A stretch of 41,953 nt of DNA from CAZLPZ01 sp964607245 (lineage in GTDB: Bacteria > Pseudomonadota > Alphaproteobacteria > Micavibrionales > Micavibrionaceae), in the NCBI GenBank assembly GCA_964607245.1, contig CAZSIB010000012.1, positions 1 to 41,953 on the forward strand, read 5' to 3'. The translations under genes and the position numbers were made by a program. Shown piece by piece: positions 16,121 to 24,399 of the stretch. Within the stretch, counting starts at the first letter, position 1. Each line of letters starts with the position of its first letter. The notes under the pieces are model-generated. The model had not been told where the DNA came from and searched no databases. It worked only from the letters and a program-made list of their open reading frames with translations.

Positions 16121-17095
16121 TTATCTGGGCGTAGCTATTGAAAGGGTCATAAGGGCTTGTTCAATAATGGTTTCGTTTAATTCTTTGTCCTGGGCTTGTT
16201 CGGTTAAAATCCGTCGCCAGGACCGCGCGCCGGGGCACCCATGGAACAGGCCCAGCATATGCCGCGTAACCACGTTGACTGGAAAATTTGGATCACGTGC
16301 CCGGTGTGCCGCGATATACGGGATCATCGCGCGGGCGACCGCATGCCGATCGGGCAGGGGGGTGCCGTATTGAATATGCTCAAGCTCCGCCAAAAAATAG
16401 GGGGTTTCATACGCGGCGCGTCCAATCATGACACCGTCGAATGTGCCAAGCGCATGCGCAACATCTGCCGCCGTTTTAATCCCGCCGTTCAAGACGATCT
16501 TGAGCGTGGGGAAACGGACCTTGAGGTCGGCGACAAGATCATAACGTAAGGGCGGAATCTCGCGGTTTTCTTTGGGACTCAAGCCCTGAAGCCAGGCTTT
16601 ACGCGCATGAATAATAAAGGTTGAGCATCCGGCCTCCCGGACCGTCCTGATAAACCGCGCGAGAAACGGCGCATCATCGCAATCATCCACGCCGATCCGG
16701 CACTTGATCGTGACATCAACTGTACCTGGAACTGCCGCGCGCATCGCCTCCACACAACGCGCGACAAGATCCGGTTCGTTCATCAGGCACGCGCCAAACC
16801 GTCCTTGTTGCACGCGGTCCGATGGACATCCGCAATTCAAATTGATCTCGTCATATCCCCAATCAGCCCCCATGCGGGCGCAGTGCGCCAGATCGTGTGG
16901 GTCGCTGCCCCCCAGTTGCAGGGCGAGAGGGCGTTCGGCTGGATTGAAATCAAGGTGGCGTGCGGCGTCGCCGTGGATAAGCGCGCCCGTTGTAATCATT
17001 TCGGTATAAAGGCGCGCATGGGGGCTGAGCTGTCGGTGAAAATACCGACAGTGCCGTGTGGTCCAATCGAGCATCGGGGCAACAGAAATCATCAT
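16121..17095 (-). CDS. dusA: tRNA-dihydrouridine(20/20a) synthase DusA
   Basis: 324 residues, usual length. The FMN-dependent TIM-barrel begins SVAPMLDWTTRHCRYFHR; the substrate-binding block ALQLGGSDP, the family signature YDEINLNCGCPSDRVQQGRFGACLM with the catalytic cysteine C103, and the DusA-type ending (VTRHMLGLFHGCPGARSWRRILTE) are present. The cysteine-histidine pattern DWTDRHCR plus GLFHG separates DusA from DusB and DusC. It reduces uridines 20/20a in the D-loop of tRNAs with NADPH. It is 45 bases behind infC on the same strand and may share its transcript. Confidence 0.95.
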   Translation of the reverse strand: MMISVAPMLDWTTRHCRYFHRQLSPHARLYTEMITTGALIHGDAARHLDFNPAERPLALQLGGSDPHDLAHCARMGADWGYDEINLNCGCPSDRVQQGRFGACLMNEPDLVARCVEAMRAAVPGTVDVTIKCRIGVDDCDDAPFLARFIRTVREAGCSTFIIHARKAWLQGLSPKENREIPPLRYDLVADLKVRFPTLKIVLNGGIKTAADVAHALGTFDGVMIGRAAYETPYFLAELEHIQYGTPLPDRHAVARAMIPYIAAHRARDPNFPVNVVTRHMLGLFHGCPGARSWRRILTEQAQDKELNETIIEQALMTLSIATPR

Positions 17096-17140
17096 GCCCC
17101 AGTCCTTAGGGGAAAACCAAGGGCCAAGTCCAGGGAATTT

Positions 17141-17845
17141 TTATGACGCAGGCTTGTCCGTCGGCTTCTCGGCGGGTTTCTCGCCGCTTGCGGCCAAGAC
17201 CATGATCATTTGACGGCCTTCGAATTTGGCCTCCATTTCGACTTTGGAGAGATCCGCAAGATCCGCCTTGATCCGGTTGATGAGTTCAAACGCAATCGTT
17301 TTGTTCTCCATCTCGCGGCCGCGGAATCGCATGGTGACTTTGACCTTGTCGCCATCGGTTAAGAAACTGCGGGCTGATTTAATCTTGACCTGATAATCAT
17401 GATCCCCAATCGCCGGGCGGAATTTGAGTTCCTTAATCTCGACGATTTTTTGCTTTTTACGCGCTTCGTTCGCTTTTTTCTGCTGTTCGTATTTATACTT
17501 GCCGTAGTCCATGATTTTGCACACGGGCGGTTCGGCATTCGGCGAGATCTCAACAAGATCAAGCCCGGCTTCTTCGGCACGGCGTAATCCTTCGCGTGTC
17601 GTGGAGACACCAATCATTTCGCCGTTTTCATCGATCAGGCGGATGCGTTCAACAATGATGTTGTCGTTGATGCGTAATCCGCCGTCATCCTCAACAGGCT
17701 TTTTATAACCAGATAAACGTGGGGGACGTGGGGGCGGGCGTGTGCCGGCCGGACGTGAGCCAGAGGAGAAGTTGCCAGGGGGGCGTGATCCAGGGGGACG
17801 GGGACCTGTTCCAGTACCGGAACCGAAAGGACGCTTGGTTTGAAT
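17141..17845 (-). CDS. infC: Translation initiation factor IF-3, ATT start
   Basis: 234 residues from an ATT codon at 17845. A strong SD (AGGAG) lies 8 bases before this ATT, and IF-3 genes are known for AUU/AUC starts that let IF-3 repress its own synthesis. The frame is open to an ATG at 17902 but that lies upstream of the SD. After a Pro/Gly/Arg-rich extension of about 50 residues come the N-domain (RINDNIIVERIRLIDENGEMIGV; CKIMDYGKYKYEQQKK) and the C-domain (IKELKFRPAIGDHDYQVK; VTMRFRGREM). A K/P/A tail ends the protein. IF-3 binds the 30S subunit and checks the initiator tRNA and start codon. No rpmI-rplT follows; dusA does. Confidence 0.95.
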   Translation of the reverse strand: MQTKRPFGSGTGTGPRPPGSRPPGNFSSGSRPAGTRPPPRPPRLSGYKKPVEDDGGLRINDNIIVERIRLIDENGEMIGVSTTREGLRRAEEAGLDLVEISPNAEPPVCKIMDYGKYKYEQQKKANEARKKQKIVEIKELKFRPAIGDHDYQVKIKSARSFLTDGDKVKVTMRFRGREMENKTIAFELINRIKADLADLSKVEMEAKFEGRQMIMVLAASGEKPAEKPTDKPAS

Positions 17846-18160
17846 GGCGATATCTCCTCTTAAAGTAAGCCGATCAACGTGAATATCCGACAGGAAATAC
17901 AAGGTTTTTCAAGATTCCGCAAGGGGGATGATCAAGAGAGTCCCTAGAGGGAGGGGCTCATCGCGTGGAAGCCCACGTCAGTGGGCGAAGTCGGATGGGA
18001 GGGTGAGGGGACGCAGGGGGATAAACTGTACCATCACGATCTGCGATATATTCTGTGATTTTACATAATACATTACGTCAAATAACGGCCCTGTCCCCCC
18101 TCATCGTTTAAAAAGGAAATAAGACCTATTTTGTGAGATGAGAGGGGATTATTCAAATAA
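17846..18160. other. Intergenic region between infC and the 18242 gene
   Basis: Upstream leader of infC (minus) and the region before the 18242 promoter (plus). It holds a GC-rich palindrome-like stretch at about 17940-18012 (with GTGGAAGCCCACGTCAGTGGGCG) resembling dispersed intergenic repeats, then an AT-rich part with no ORF. The infC promoter must lie here but I cannot place it with confidence. Confidence 0.4.
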
Positions 18161-18163
18161 ATA

Positions 18164-18192
18164 TTGACATATTTTCATCTACTTTGTAGGCT
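18164..18192 (+). promoter_or_regulatory. Sigma70-type promoter of the 18242 gene
   Basis: TTGACA (18164-18169), a 17-base spacer and TAGGCT (18187-18192), about 50 bases before the ATG at 18242, with GGGAG as SD. Confidence 0.6.
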
Positions 18193-18241
18193 ACCCGCAG
18201 TTTTTGATCTATTTTTCGGGACATCACAGGGAGTTATAACC

Positions 18242-18880
18242 ATGACTACGACACAAAGACCCAGTATCGAGGAACAAATAGAAAACCTTGCCACTTACGC
18301 GTCTTACAATGAAAGACAAGCATCGGGGGAGGCCCGTGTTGTGCGCAGGAACGTAATTTCTGCTGTTTTTAATACCCTACTCACGACCGCTTGTGCTGGG
18401 GGGATAGGGCTTTGTGTTTATGGCGCAGTTCAGGTGAACAAGGCACATGATTCTTTTGACTCACGTCCAACCGCAGATCACATTGAGCAAGCCCGGGGAT
18501 TATGTGCTGAGCGTTTGGCACAGCCTTTTCATGATGAAGTCGTGGCGCATCTACGCGCCCCCACAAAAAATCAGATGCCATCGACGGATACGCTACCAAG
18601 TCAAGCCAAAATGGATGAGTGCATTACAGATGCGGCCCCTTCTTTTGTGAAAAAAGAGAAAGACGAACTTTCTAATATTAGGAATGTCTTTGCAGGGTTC
18701 GGACTATTGGCTGGTTTGGCAACGGCTGTATCGTGTCTCCGTACACGCGAAAATTTTCAAAATATCGCTGAGACGCGTGGCAATCGCGATGATTCTCTCG
18801 CGGCCGCCGCAGAAGCCCGTTCAAAAATCGCAGCGCTTCAACAGGCCCAAACCACCGCCGCGCCAAGCCCCGAAGCGTAA
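18242..18880 (+). CDS. Two-helix membrane protein with extracytoplasmic cysteine loop, unknown function
   Basis: 212 residues from the ATG at 18242 (MTTTQRPS); GGGAG precedes it by 8 bases. Not recognised. An N-terminal cytoplasmic part (SIEEQIENLATYASYNERQ) leads to a hydrophobic segment at about 38-63 (NTLLTTACAGGIGLCVYGAV), then a polar loop of about 80 residues with two cysteines (RGLCAERL, MDECITDA), a second hydrophobic segment at about 145-162 (VFAGFGLLAGLATAVSC) and an alanine-rich, probably coiled-coil tail. The layout parallels the 132-residue protein at 821-1219. Flanked by infC and xth, but with its own promoter. Confidence 0.65.
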   Translation: MTTTQRPSIEEQIENLATYASYNERQASGEARVVRRNVISAVFNTLLTTACAGGIGLCVYGAVQVNKAHDSFDSRPTADHIEQARGLCAERLAQPFHDEVVAHLRAPTKNQMPSTDTLPSQAKMDECITDAAPSFVKKEKDELSNIRNVFAGFGLLAGLATAVSCLRTRENFQNIAETRGNRDDSLAAAAEARSKIAALQQAQTTAAPSPEA

Positions 18881-18912
18881 GGTTCGGATATATTCTCTTA
18901 ACCAGAATGGCC

Positions 18913-19692
18913 TTACCCCAACGCGACCAGAATGGGGGTATGGTCGGACGGTTTGTCTTGGCCCCGCGGGGTGCGGTCGATTACAACATCGGACAGGCGA
19001 TCGGCGAGGCGCGGCGACAATAAAACATGATCAATGCGTATCCCGTTATTGCGCGCCCACGCGCCCGCCTGATAATCCCAAAAACTGTAAAGATCCGGCG
19101 TTTCGGGGTACTTCAGGCGCAAGGAATCGCTGTACCCCAGATGCAAAATTGCACGGTAAAGGGCTCGGACCTGATCTTGGAATAACGCATCACCCCGCCA
19201 ATCATCGGGATGCGCGGCGTCCAGGCGTTCGGGGATAATGTTAAAATCGCCGGCGATCACGACATCATGTTCTGCGCGACGCAAATCCGCCAGATGATGA
19301 TAAAGCGCTTCAAGCCAGCGGAGTTTATACGCGTATTTCTCGGTGCCAATCGGGTTGCCGTTTGGGGCATAGATGTTGATGACGTGAAGGGGGGCCCCGT
19401 TTTCTTGCGCGGTGGAGACCGAAAGGAACCGTGCTTGATCGTCACCTACCATCCCGGGCAAAGCGGTATGGATTACGCTTGCCTGCGCGCGCGTAAGGGT
19501 GGCGACACCGTTATACGCCTTTTGCGTGACGGATTGAACGTGATACCCAAGGTCATGAAAAGTTTGGGCCGGAATCTCGGCCCCTTTGATTTCTTGAATC
19601 ATCAAGATATCGGGCTGGTGCTGACCCAGCCAGTTGCAAACAATACCCAAGCGCATTTTTAACGAATTCACGTTAAAGCTTGCGATTTTCAT
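18913..19692 (-). CDS. xth: Exodeoxyribonuclease III
   Basis: 259 residues. The endonuclease/exonuclease/phosphatase fold residues are visible: N7 and N9 (SFNVNS), E34 (MIQEIK), the YAPNG block, D149 and N151 (IAGDFNIIPE), and the C-terminal RIDHVLLS and SDHTPI with the catalytic histidine. It is an apurinic-site endonuclease and 3'-5' exonuclease of base-excision repair. It lies 15 bases behind erpA on the minus strand, an order (erpA-xth) common in alphaproteobacteria, so the two share a transcript. Confidence 0.96.
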   Translation of the reverse strand: MKIASFNVNSLKMRLGIVCNWLGQHQPDILMIQEIKGAEIPAQTFHDLGYHVQSVTQKAYNGVATLTRAQASVIHTALPGMVGDDQARFLSVSTAQENGAPLHVINIYAPNGNPIGTEKYAYKLRWLEALYHHLADLRRAEHDVVIAGDFNIIPERLDAAHPDDWRGDALFQDQVRALYRAILHLGYSDSLRLKYPETPDLYSFWDYQAGAWARNNGIRIDHVLLSPRLADRLSDVVIDRTPRGQDKPSDHTPILVALG

Positions 19693-19707
19693 GATGTTTT
19701 TCCCATG

Positions 19708-20025
19708 TTAAACTGCAAAGCTTTGCCCGCATCCACAGCCCGAGGTCGCGTTTGGGTTGATGATTTTGAAATCTGATCCCATTAAATCCTGAACAAAATC
19801 AACCGTCGCCCCGTTTAAAAAGGGCGCCGAGACTGTATCTGTCACCACCATACCCTCATACACCGGGTCATCCGCCGCGGGCATCGGGACTTCCCACGAG
19901 AATTTGTATTGAAACCCCGAACACCCGCCGGAATCAACCGTAATCCGCAGGGTTAACCCGGGGGCTGCGCGCTTGTCCCGTTCGGCCCGGATGCGTTGTT
20001 TTAGGTTTTCGGAGAGCGTGATCAT
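19708..20025 (-). CDS. erpA: Iron-sulfur cluster insertion protein, ErpA/A-type carrier
   Basis: 105 residues. The three cluster-binding cysteines of A-type carriers are C35 (VDSGGCSGFQY) and C97 and C99 (SGCGCGQSF). The segment GSDFKIINPNATSGCGCG is typical of ErpA rather than IscA, though the choice rests on similarity by eye. It hands [2Fe-2S]/[4Fe-4S] clusters to apo-enzymes. It is the first gene of the erpA-xth unit and divergent from dgt, with 70 bases between the starts. Confidence 0.9.
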   Translation of the reverse strand: MITLSENLKQRIRAERDKRAAPGLTLRITVDSGGCSGFQYKFSWEVPMPAADDPVYEGMVVTDTVSAPFLNGATVDFVQDLMGSDFKIINPNATSGCGCGQSFAV

Positions 20026-20095
20026 GGTGTACAGTCTATACGGGTGAGGGTGTGTTTTATAAGAATAAATTTTCTCCCATGAAAGATAGGTTGTG

Positions 20096-21310
20096 ATGCC
20101 AGAATGTCAAATACATTGCGCGGTGCCGCTGGCGCCTTATGCGTGTCTGCCTGAAAATTCGCGCGGGCGGGCGGTTTTTGAACCTGAAAGCGCGTATCGC
20201 ACGTGTTTTGGTCGTGATCGTGACCGGATCATTCATTCCAGTGCCTTTCGGCGGCTGAATTTAAAAGCCCAAGTGTTCGAGGCCGGGGGCGGGGATCATT
20301 ACCGCACACGTCTGACCCATAGTTTAGAGGTCGCGCAAGTCGCACGGACCCTTGCACGCGCGCTTTATGTGAATGAAGACCTGGCGGAGGCGATTGCGCT
20401 CGCCCATGATCTGGGGCACCCGCCTTTTGCTCATCGGGGTGAGGATGCGCTGGCCGTCTGTATGGCCCCGTACGGTGGGTTTAAACATAATGATCAAACA
20501 GTCCGGGTTTTGACAAAATTAGAAAAGCGTTACCCCGATTTCGATGGATTGAACCTCTGTTATGAAACGCTCGAGGGATTGGTCAAGCATAACGGTCCGG
20601 CATTAAAAGAGGGGATGTCTATAAACGATTTACCCTTTACAATCAAAGAATTATCAAAAGAAATTGATTTTCAGCTTTCGCTTCATGCGCACCTTGAGGC
20701 CCAGATTGTGGATTTGGCCGATGATACCGCCTACTTCAATCATGATGTCGAAGACGGGATCCGCGCTGGTTTCTTTTCTTTAAATGATCTAAATGATTTA
20801 GAGATATACGCTGATATTTTACCTGAACGGCGGCGCGCCTTGGCGCACCATCCAGAAAGGATTCTTATCTCTGAAATGATCCGGGCTCAATTTGGGGCCA
20901 TGATCATGGATGTCATGACGACAACGCGGGACGAGTTACAAAAAATAAACCCGCAGACTCCGATGGATATTCGGCGGGCCGGGCGGCAAATTGTGCGGTT
21001 TTCCGCCGATATGTTCCGCAAAGTCAAAGAGTTGCGGGAATTCTTATATGCCCGGATGTATAAAAGCGCACCCCTTGTCCAAACGGCGCGTGAGGCGGCG
21101 CTGGTCATTGAAACCTTGTTTGCGGCCTATTCCGCGGATCCGGGGCAAATGCCGGAATTCTGGGAAATTCAGGCGCGGGAGGCAAGGGACAGTACGGCCC
21201 AGGCGCGGATTGTTGCCGATTACATCGCCGGCATGACCGACCGTTTCGCGCGGGTCGAGTATGAACGGGTGATTTTAAACGATCCCGCCTTGCGCTCTGT
21301 TCCGCGTTGA
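20096..21310 (+). CDS. dgt: dGTP triphosphohydrolase-like protein (HD domain)
   Basis: 404 residues from the ATG at 20096; a GTG sits at 20093. The N-terminal block SAYRTCFGRDRDRIIHSSAFRRLNLKAQVF is the family signature. The HD-domain metal ligands are in RTRLTHSLEVAQVART and IALAHDLGHPPFAHRGED, with the later DLADDTAYFNHDVEDG supplying the last aspartate. It belongs to the Dgt-like (type 2) group found beside erpA in alphaproteobacteria. The family hydrolyses dGTP or other dNTPs to the nucleoside and triphosphate. In most alphaproteobacteria argS comes next; here a SPOR-domain gene follows directly. Confidence 0.93.
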   Translation: MPECQIHCAVPLAPYACLPENSRGRAVFEPESAYRTCFGRDRDRIIHSSAFRRLNLKAQVFEAGGGDHYRTRLTHSLEVAQVARTLARALYVNEDLAEAIALAHDLGHPPFAHRGEDALAVCMAPYGGFKHNDQTVRVLTKLEKRYPDFDGLNLCYETLEGLVKHNGPALKEGMSINDLPFTIKELSKEIDFQLSLHAHLEAQIVDLADDTAYFNHDVEDGIRAGFFSLNDLNDLEIYADILPERRRALAHHPERILISEMIRAQFGAMIMDVMTTTRDELQKINPQTPMDIRRAGRQIVRFSADMFRKVKELREFLYARMYKSAPLVQTAREAALVIETLFAAYSADPGQMPEFWEIQAREARDSTAQARIVADYIAGMTDRFARVEYERVILNDPALRSVPR

Positions 21311-21424
21311 ATCGAGTTCGTCGATAACCCCATCGTTTACCTTGCAGCTTGGCTCGATTTTCTTTAGGATACGGGCCATGCTCACCGCATTTTGGCCCAT
21401 CGATTGAAGATGAAGGTTTTGCCC

Positions 21425-22531
21425 ATGCCCACGCGTGATGAATTTGATGATCCCGAAGGTTTTTTCTCGCGGTTAATTACCGTGAACGGCGAACGCGCAG
21501 GCGCTTTTTTTGAAAACAGGTCTCTTGTCATGTCGGCCCTGGTGTTTTTGATCGTGGTGGCGTTAAGCGGCGTGATTTGGGCGTCCTATCCCGCACAAAA
21601 TCCCTTGACGCGGGAAGGGGGCGTGCCCGTCATTCGTGCCGATGCGCAGACCTATAAATATGTTCCCGCCGATCGGGGGGGGATGGCGATTGCGCATCGT
21701 GACAGCACAATTTTCGATGCCATGCGCGACGGGGATGGCAACGGCAAGGTTGAAAATTTACTTTCTGATGCCGATGAAACACCGATTGATCGCCAGGAAT
21801 TATTCGCGGGATTAAAAACGGATCTGGCCGGTGTGGTCAGTGATGTGTCAGCAGCGGGGGATGGCACCGTGCAACTGGCGCGTATGGGCGACTATGCCCA
21901 ACCGCGGCCAATGACCCAGGACGAACGCCGGGCCGAGGCCGCGCGCCGCAACCGCGAGATGCTGAGTCAAGAGGCCGAACCGCTTCCTGGTGCGGGTGAT
22001 CAAGGCAAACGCGCTGGTTCTTCGTCCGTGATGAACGCCGAAGAGGTTGAGCCGGATCTGGCGCCTAAGGCGATCAACAATGCGTCCGGCTCTGAAAACA
22101 CTGCGCCGGATCGTGCCGACGAACGCGCGGCGGCAGCCGCGAAACAAGCGGCAGCCGAAAAAGCGGCTGCGGACAAGGCGGCAAAAGAACTGGCGGCGGC
22201 CAAAAAAGCTGCTGAAAAACTTGCCGCCAAGAGAACGCCGGAACCTCAGAATCCGGCATCCATCAAGCCTGCGTCGGGAACGCCGGGCGGCACATCTTAT
22301 GTTCAGGTGGCCTCTGTGCCGGATGCGGGTCGCATCGCGGGTGAATGGGCGAGCGTGTCGGGTAAATTACCCATGATTCAAGGCATGAATTACCGGACCC
22401 AGCGTGCGGATCTGGGTGCCAAGGGCGTCTATCACCGGATTCAAGTGGGCCCCATGTCCAAAGAGGCAGCGGTGTCGTTGTGTGATCAGATCAAAGCCCG
22501 CAAACCCGGTGGTTGTTTGGTTGTAAAATAA
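21425..22531 (+). CDS. SPOR-domain membrane protein
   Basis: 368 residues from the ATG at 21425 (MPTRDEFDDPEGFF), chosen for GAAGG 8 bases ahead; ATG 21410 is an alternative. One membrane helix (about 37-54, LVMSALVFLIVVALSGVIWA) puts the rest in the periplasm. A long low-complexity linker follows, including an Ala/Lys/Glu-rich stretch at about 230-270 that should be helical. The C-terminal about 75 residues (SYVQVASVPDAGRIAGEWASV, then YHRIQVGPMSKEAAVSLCDQI) are a SPOR domain, which binds peptidoglycan lacking stem peptides at the septum. Followed by nagZ, so it likely acts in division or wall turnover. Confidence 0.9.
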   Translation: MPTRDEFDDPEGFFSRLITVNGERAGAFFENRSLVMSALVFLIVVALSGVIWASYPAQNPLTREGGVPVIRADAQTYKYVPADRGGMAIAHRDSTIFDAMRDGDGNGKVENLLSDADETPIDRQELFAGLKTDLAGVVSDVSAAGDGTVQLARMGDYAQPRPMTQDERRAEAARRNREMLSQEAEPLPGAGDQGKRAGSSSVMNAEEVEPDLAPKAINNASGSENTAPDRADERAAAAAKQAAAEKAAADKAAKELAAAKKAAEKLAAKRTPEPQNPASIKPASGTPGGTSYVQVASVPDAGRIAGEWASVSGKLPMIQGMNYRTQRADLGAKGVYHRIQVGPMSKEAAVSLCDQIKARKPGGCLVVK

Positions 22532-22558
22532 CTAGAACATTTTAAACGAGGGTGTCCT

Positions 22559-23527
22559 ATGCTCCCCGCGATATTTTCACTTGAAGGTCTGAAGGTCACA
22601 CCGGCGGAAGCACGGGTGTTTACCCTGGCGGGTCCCGTGGGGTTTATTTTATTCAAACGGAATATCGACACCCCCGACCAGGTGCGGGCCCTCACCCAAG
22701 AACTCAAGAATCTGGTCGGGCGGAACTGTCCCATTCTGATTGATCAAGAAGGTGGTCGCGTCGCGCGTCTAGGCCCGCCGCATTGGCCCAGTTTTAAACC
22801 CTTTGCGCATTTCGGGACCATGTATGCCTATGAGCCCGCGCGCGCGCGGACCGAACTTTCGGCCCAAACGTGGGATATCGCCCAAATCTTGCTGGATCTG
22901 GGGATCAATACGAATTGCTCACCGGTACTCGATGTTCGGGCCGCAGGGGCGCATGATATTATCGGCGACCGCGCCTTTTCCGAACATCCGGATGTGGTGG
23001 CCGATTTGGGCGATGTGGTCTGCCGCACATTTTTGGACGTTGGGATTACCCCCATTTTAAAACATGCGCCGGGGCATGGGCGTGCGCTTGCCGATTCGCA
23101 TCTGGAACTTCCCCGCGTTGAGGCGTCGGTTGAAACGCTGGATCAGATCGATTTTGCGCCGTTCCGGGCGGTTTCGTTGGAACCTTATGCCGAACGCACC
23201 TGGATGATGACCGCGCATATTTTGTATCCCGATATCGATCCCGACTGGCCGGCCACCCTGTCGTCGCGCATCATGAAGGATATGATACGGCGGCAAATGG
23301 GTTATACCGGGGTGATTATTGGCGATGATATGGATATGAAGGCGCTCGACCCTTACGGCGATATCGTCGAACGTTCGGTCAAAACGCTTGAGGCCGGGTG
23401 TGATTTGGTCCTCAATTGCCATGGAAAACTGGACGATATGGCCGCGCTCGGTCAGGGATTGCCAAAAATTGGGGAATCTTCCGTCAAACGACTTGCAGCA
23501 GCGGCGGCGGATCGTTATGCTGCCTGA
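22559..23527 (+). CDS. nagZ: Beta-N-acetylhexosaminidase, NagZ (GH3)
   Basis: 322 residues, usual length. The GH3 blocks are visible: GFILFKRNIDTPDQVRAL, LIDQEGGRVARLGPP, the signature KHAPGHGRALADSHLELP (KH[FA]PGHG with the catalytic D-S-H loop) and TGVIIGDDMDMKAL with the nucleophile aspartate. It releases N-acetylglucosamine from anhydromuropeptides in cytoplasmic peptidoglycan recycling. It follows the SPOR gene by 27 bases and precedes scpA by 2, in the long plus-strand operon. Confidence 0.95.
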   Translation: MLPAIFSLEGLKVTPAEARVFTLAGPVGFILFKRNIDTPDQVRALTQELKNLVGRNCPILIDQEGGRVARLGPPHWPSFKPFAHFGTMYAYEPARARTELSAQTWDIAQILLDLGINTNCSPVLDVRAAGAHDIIGDRAFSEHPDVVADLGDVVCRTFLDVGITPILKHAPGHGRALADSHLELPRVEASVETLDQIDFAPFRAVSLEPYAERTWMMTAHILYPDIDPDWPATLSSRIMKDMIRRQMGYTGVIIGDDMDMKALDPYGDIVERSVKTLEAGCDLVLNCHGKLDDMAALGQGLPKIGESSVKRLAAAAADRYAA

Positions 23528-23529
23528 CC

Positions 23530-24399
23530 ATGAATAACCCCGCACCCACCTTTGTCGAGGATCCTCCGCGTCAAGAAGAGCAAGACTTCTCTGCGGATGC
23601 GCTGCTTCTCAACCTGGACGGGTATGCGGGGCCGATTGATGTCTTGTTGGAACTCGCCCGCGATCAAAAGGTCGATTTAACCCGGATTTCTATTCTTCAA
23701 CTCGCGCGGCAGTTTTTGTCTTTTATTGAACGGGCCAAGGAATTGCGCCTGGATATCGCGGCCGAATATCTGGTAATGGCGGCGTGGCTTGCCTACCTGA
23801 AATCACGGCTTTTACTGCCCCGGACGCAAGACAATTCGGATGAACCCAGTGCCGATGATATGGCGCGGGCGCTTGCCTTTCAACTGCAGCGGCTTGAGGC
23901 CATGCAAAAGGCGGCCAAAGAACTTTTGGCGCGGCCCCAACGGGATACGGATTTTTTTGCACGTGGCCATGTTGAACCCGATGATACCCGTGTTGAAACG
24001 GTCTGGAGCGCAAGTCTTTATGATCTTCTCAAGGCGTACGGCGATATTCGCGCCCGGGCCGCACGCGGTAAGGATTACGAACTGCCGATCTTTCATGTCA
24101 TGTCGATGGACGATGCCATGGAACGCATGGAAAAGATGCTTGGGAAACTTCCCCGGCACGGGCCGCACACGGCCTGGACGCTGCTCACCAGTTTTGTGCC
24201 CGTGGATGAAAAGGGCCCGGTTCCGGCGGTCCGTCAGGATGAGACGCTTTATCGTCGGTCCTCCTTGGCGTCACTTCTGACCGCAAGTTTGGAACTTGCC
24301 AAACAAGGCCGCGTTGAAATGCGCCAAGATGGATTATTCCGCCCGGTCTATTTGCGCGGGACCGAAACGAAAGCAGAATTAAAGGAGACAGGAACGTGA
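23530..24399 (+). CDS. scpA: Segregation and condensation protein A
   Basis: 289 residues from the ATG at 23530, two bases after the nagZ stop; the open frame further up lies within nagZ. The kleisin signature is clear: LLNLDGYAGPIDVLLELARDQKVDLTRISILQLARQFLSFI and AAEYLVMAAWLAYLKSRLLLP. The C-terminal winged-helix part (LASLLTASLELAKQGRVEMRQDGLFRPVYL) would bind the SMC head. ScpA joins SMC and ScpB in the bacterial condensin that organises and separates the chromosome. It overlaps scpB by 4 bases (GTGA). Confidence 0.95.
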   Translation: MNNPAPTFVEDPPRQEEQDFSADALLLNLDGYAGPIDVLLELARDQKVDLTRISILQLARQFLSFIERAKELRLDIAAEYLVMAAWLAYLKSRLLLPRTQDNSDEPSADDMARALAFQLQRLEAMQKAAKELLARPQRDTDFFARGHVEPDDTRVETVWSASLYDLLKAYGDIRARAARGKDYELPIFHVMSMDDAMERMEKMLGKLPRHGPHTAWTLLTSFVPVDEKGPVPAVRQDETLYRRSSLASLLTASLELAKQGRVEMRQDGLFRPVYLRGTETKAELKETGT

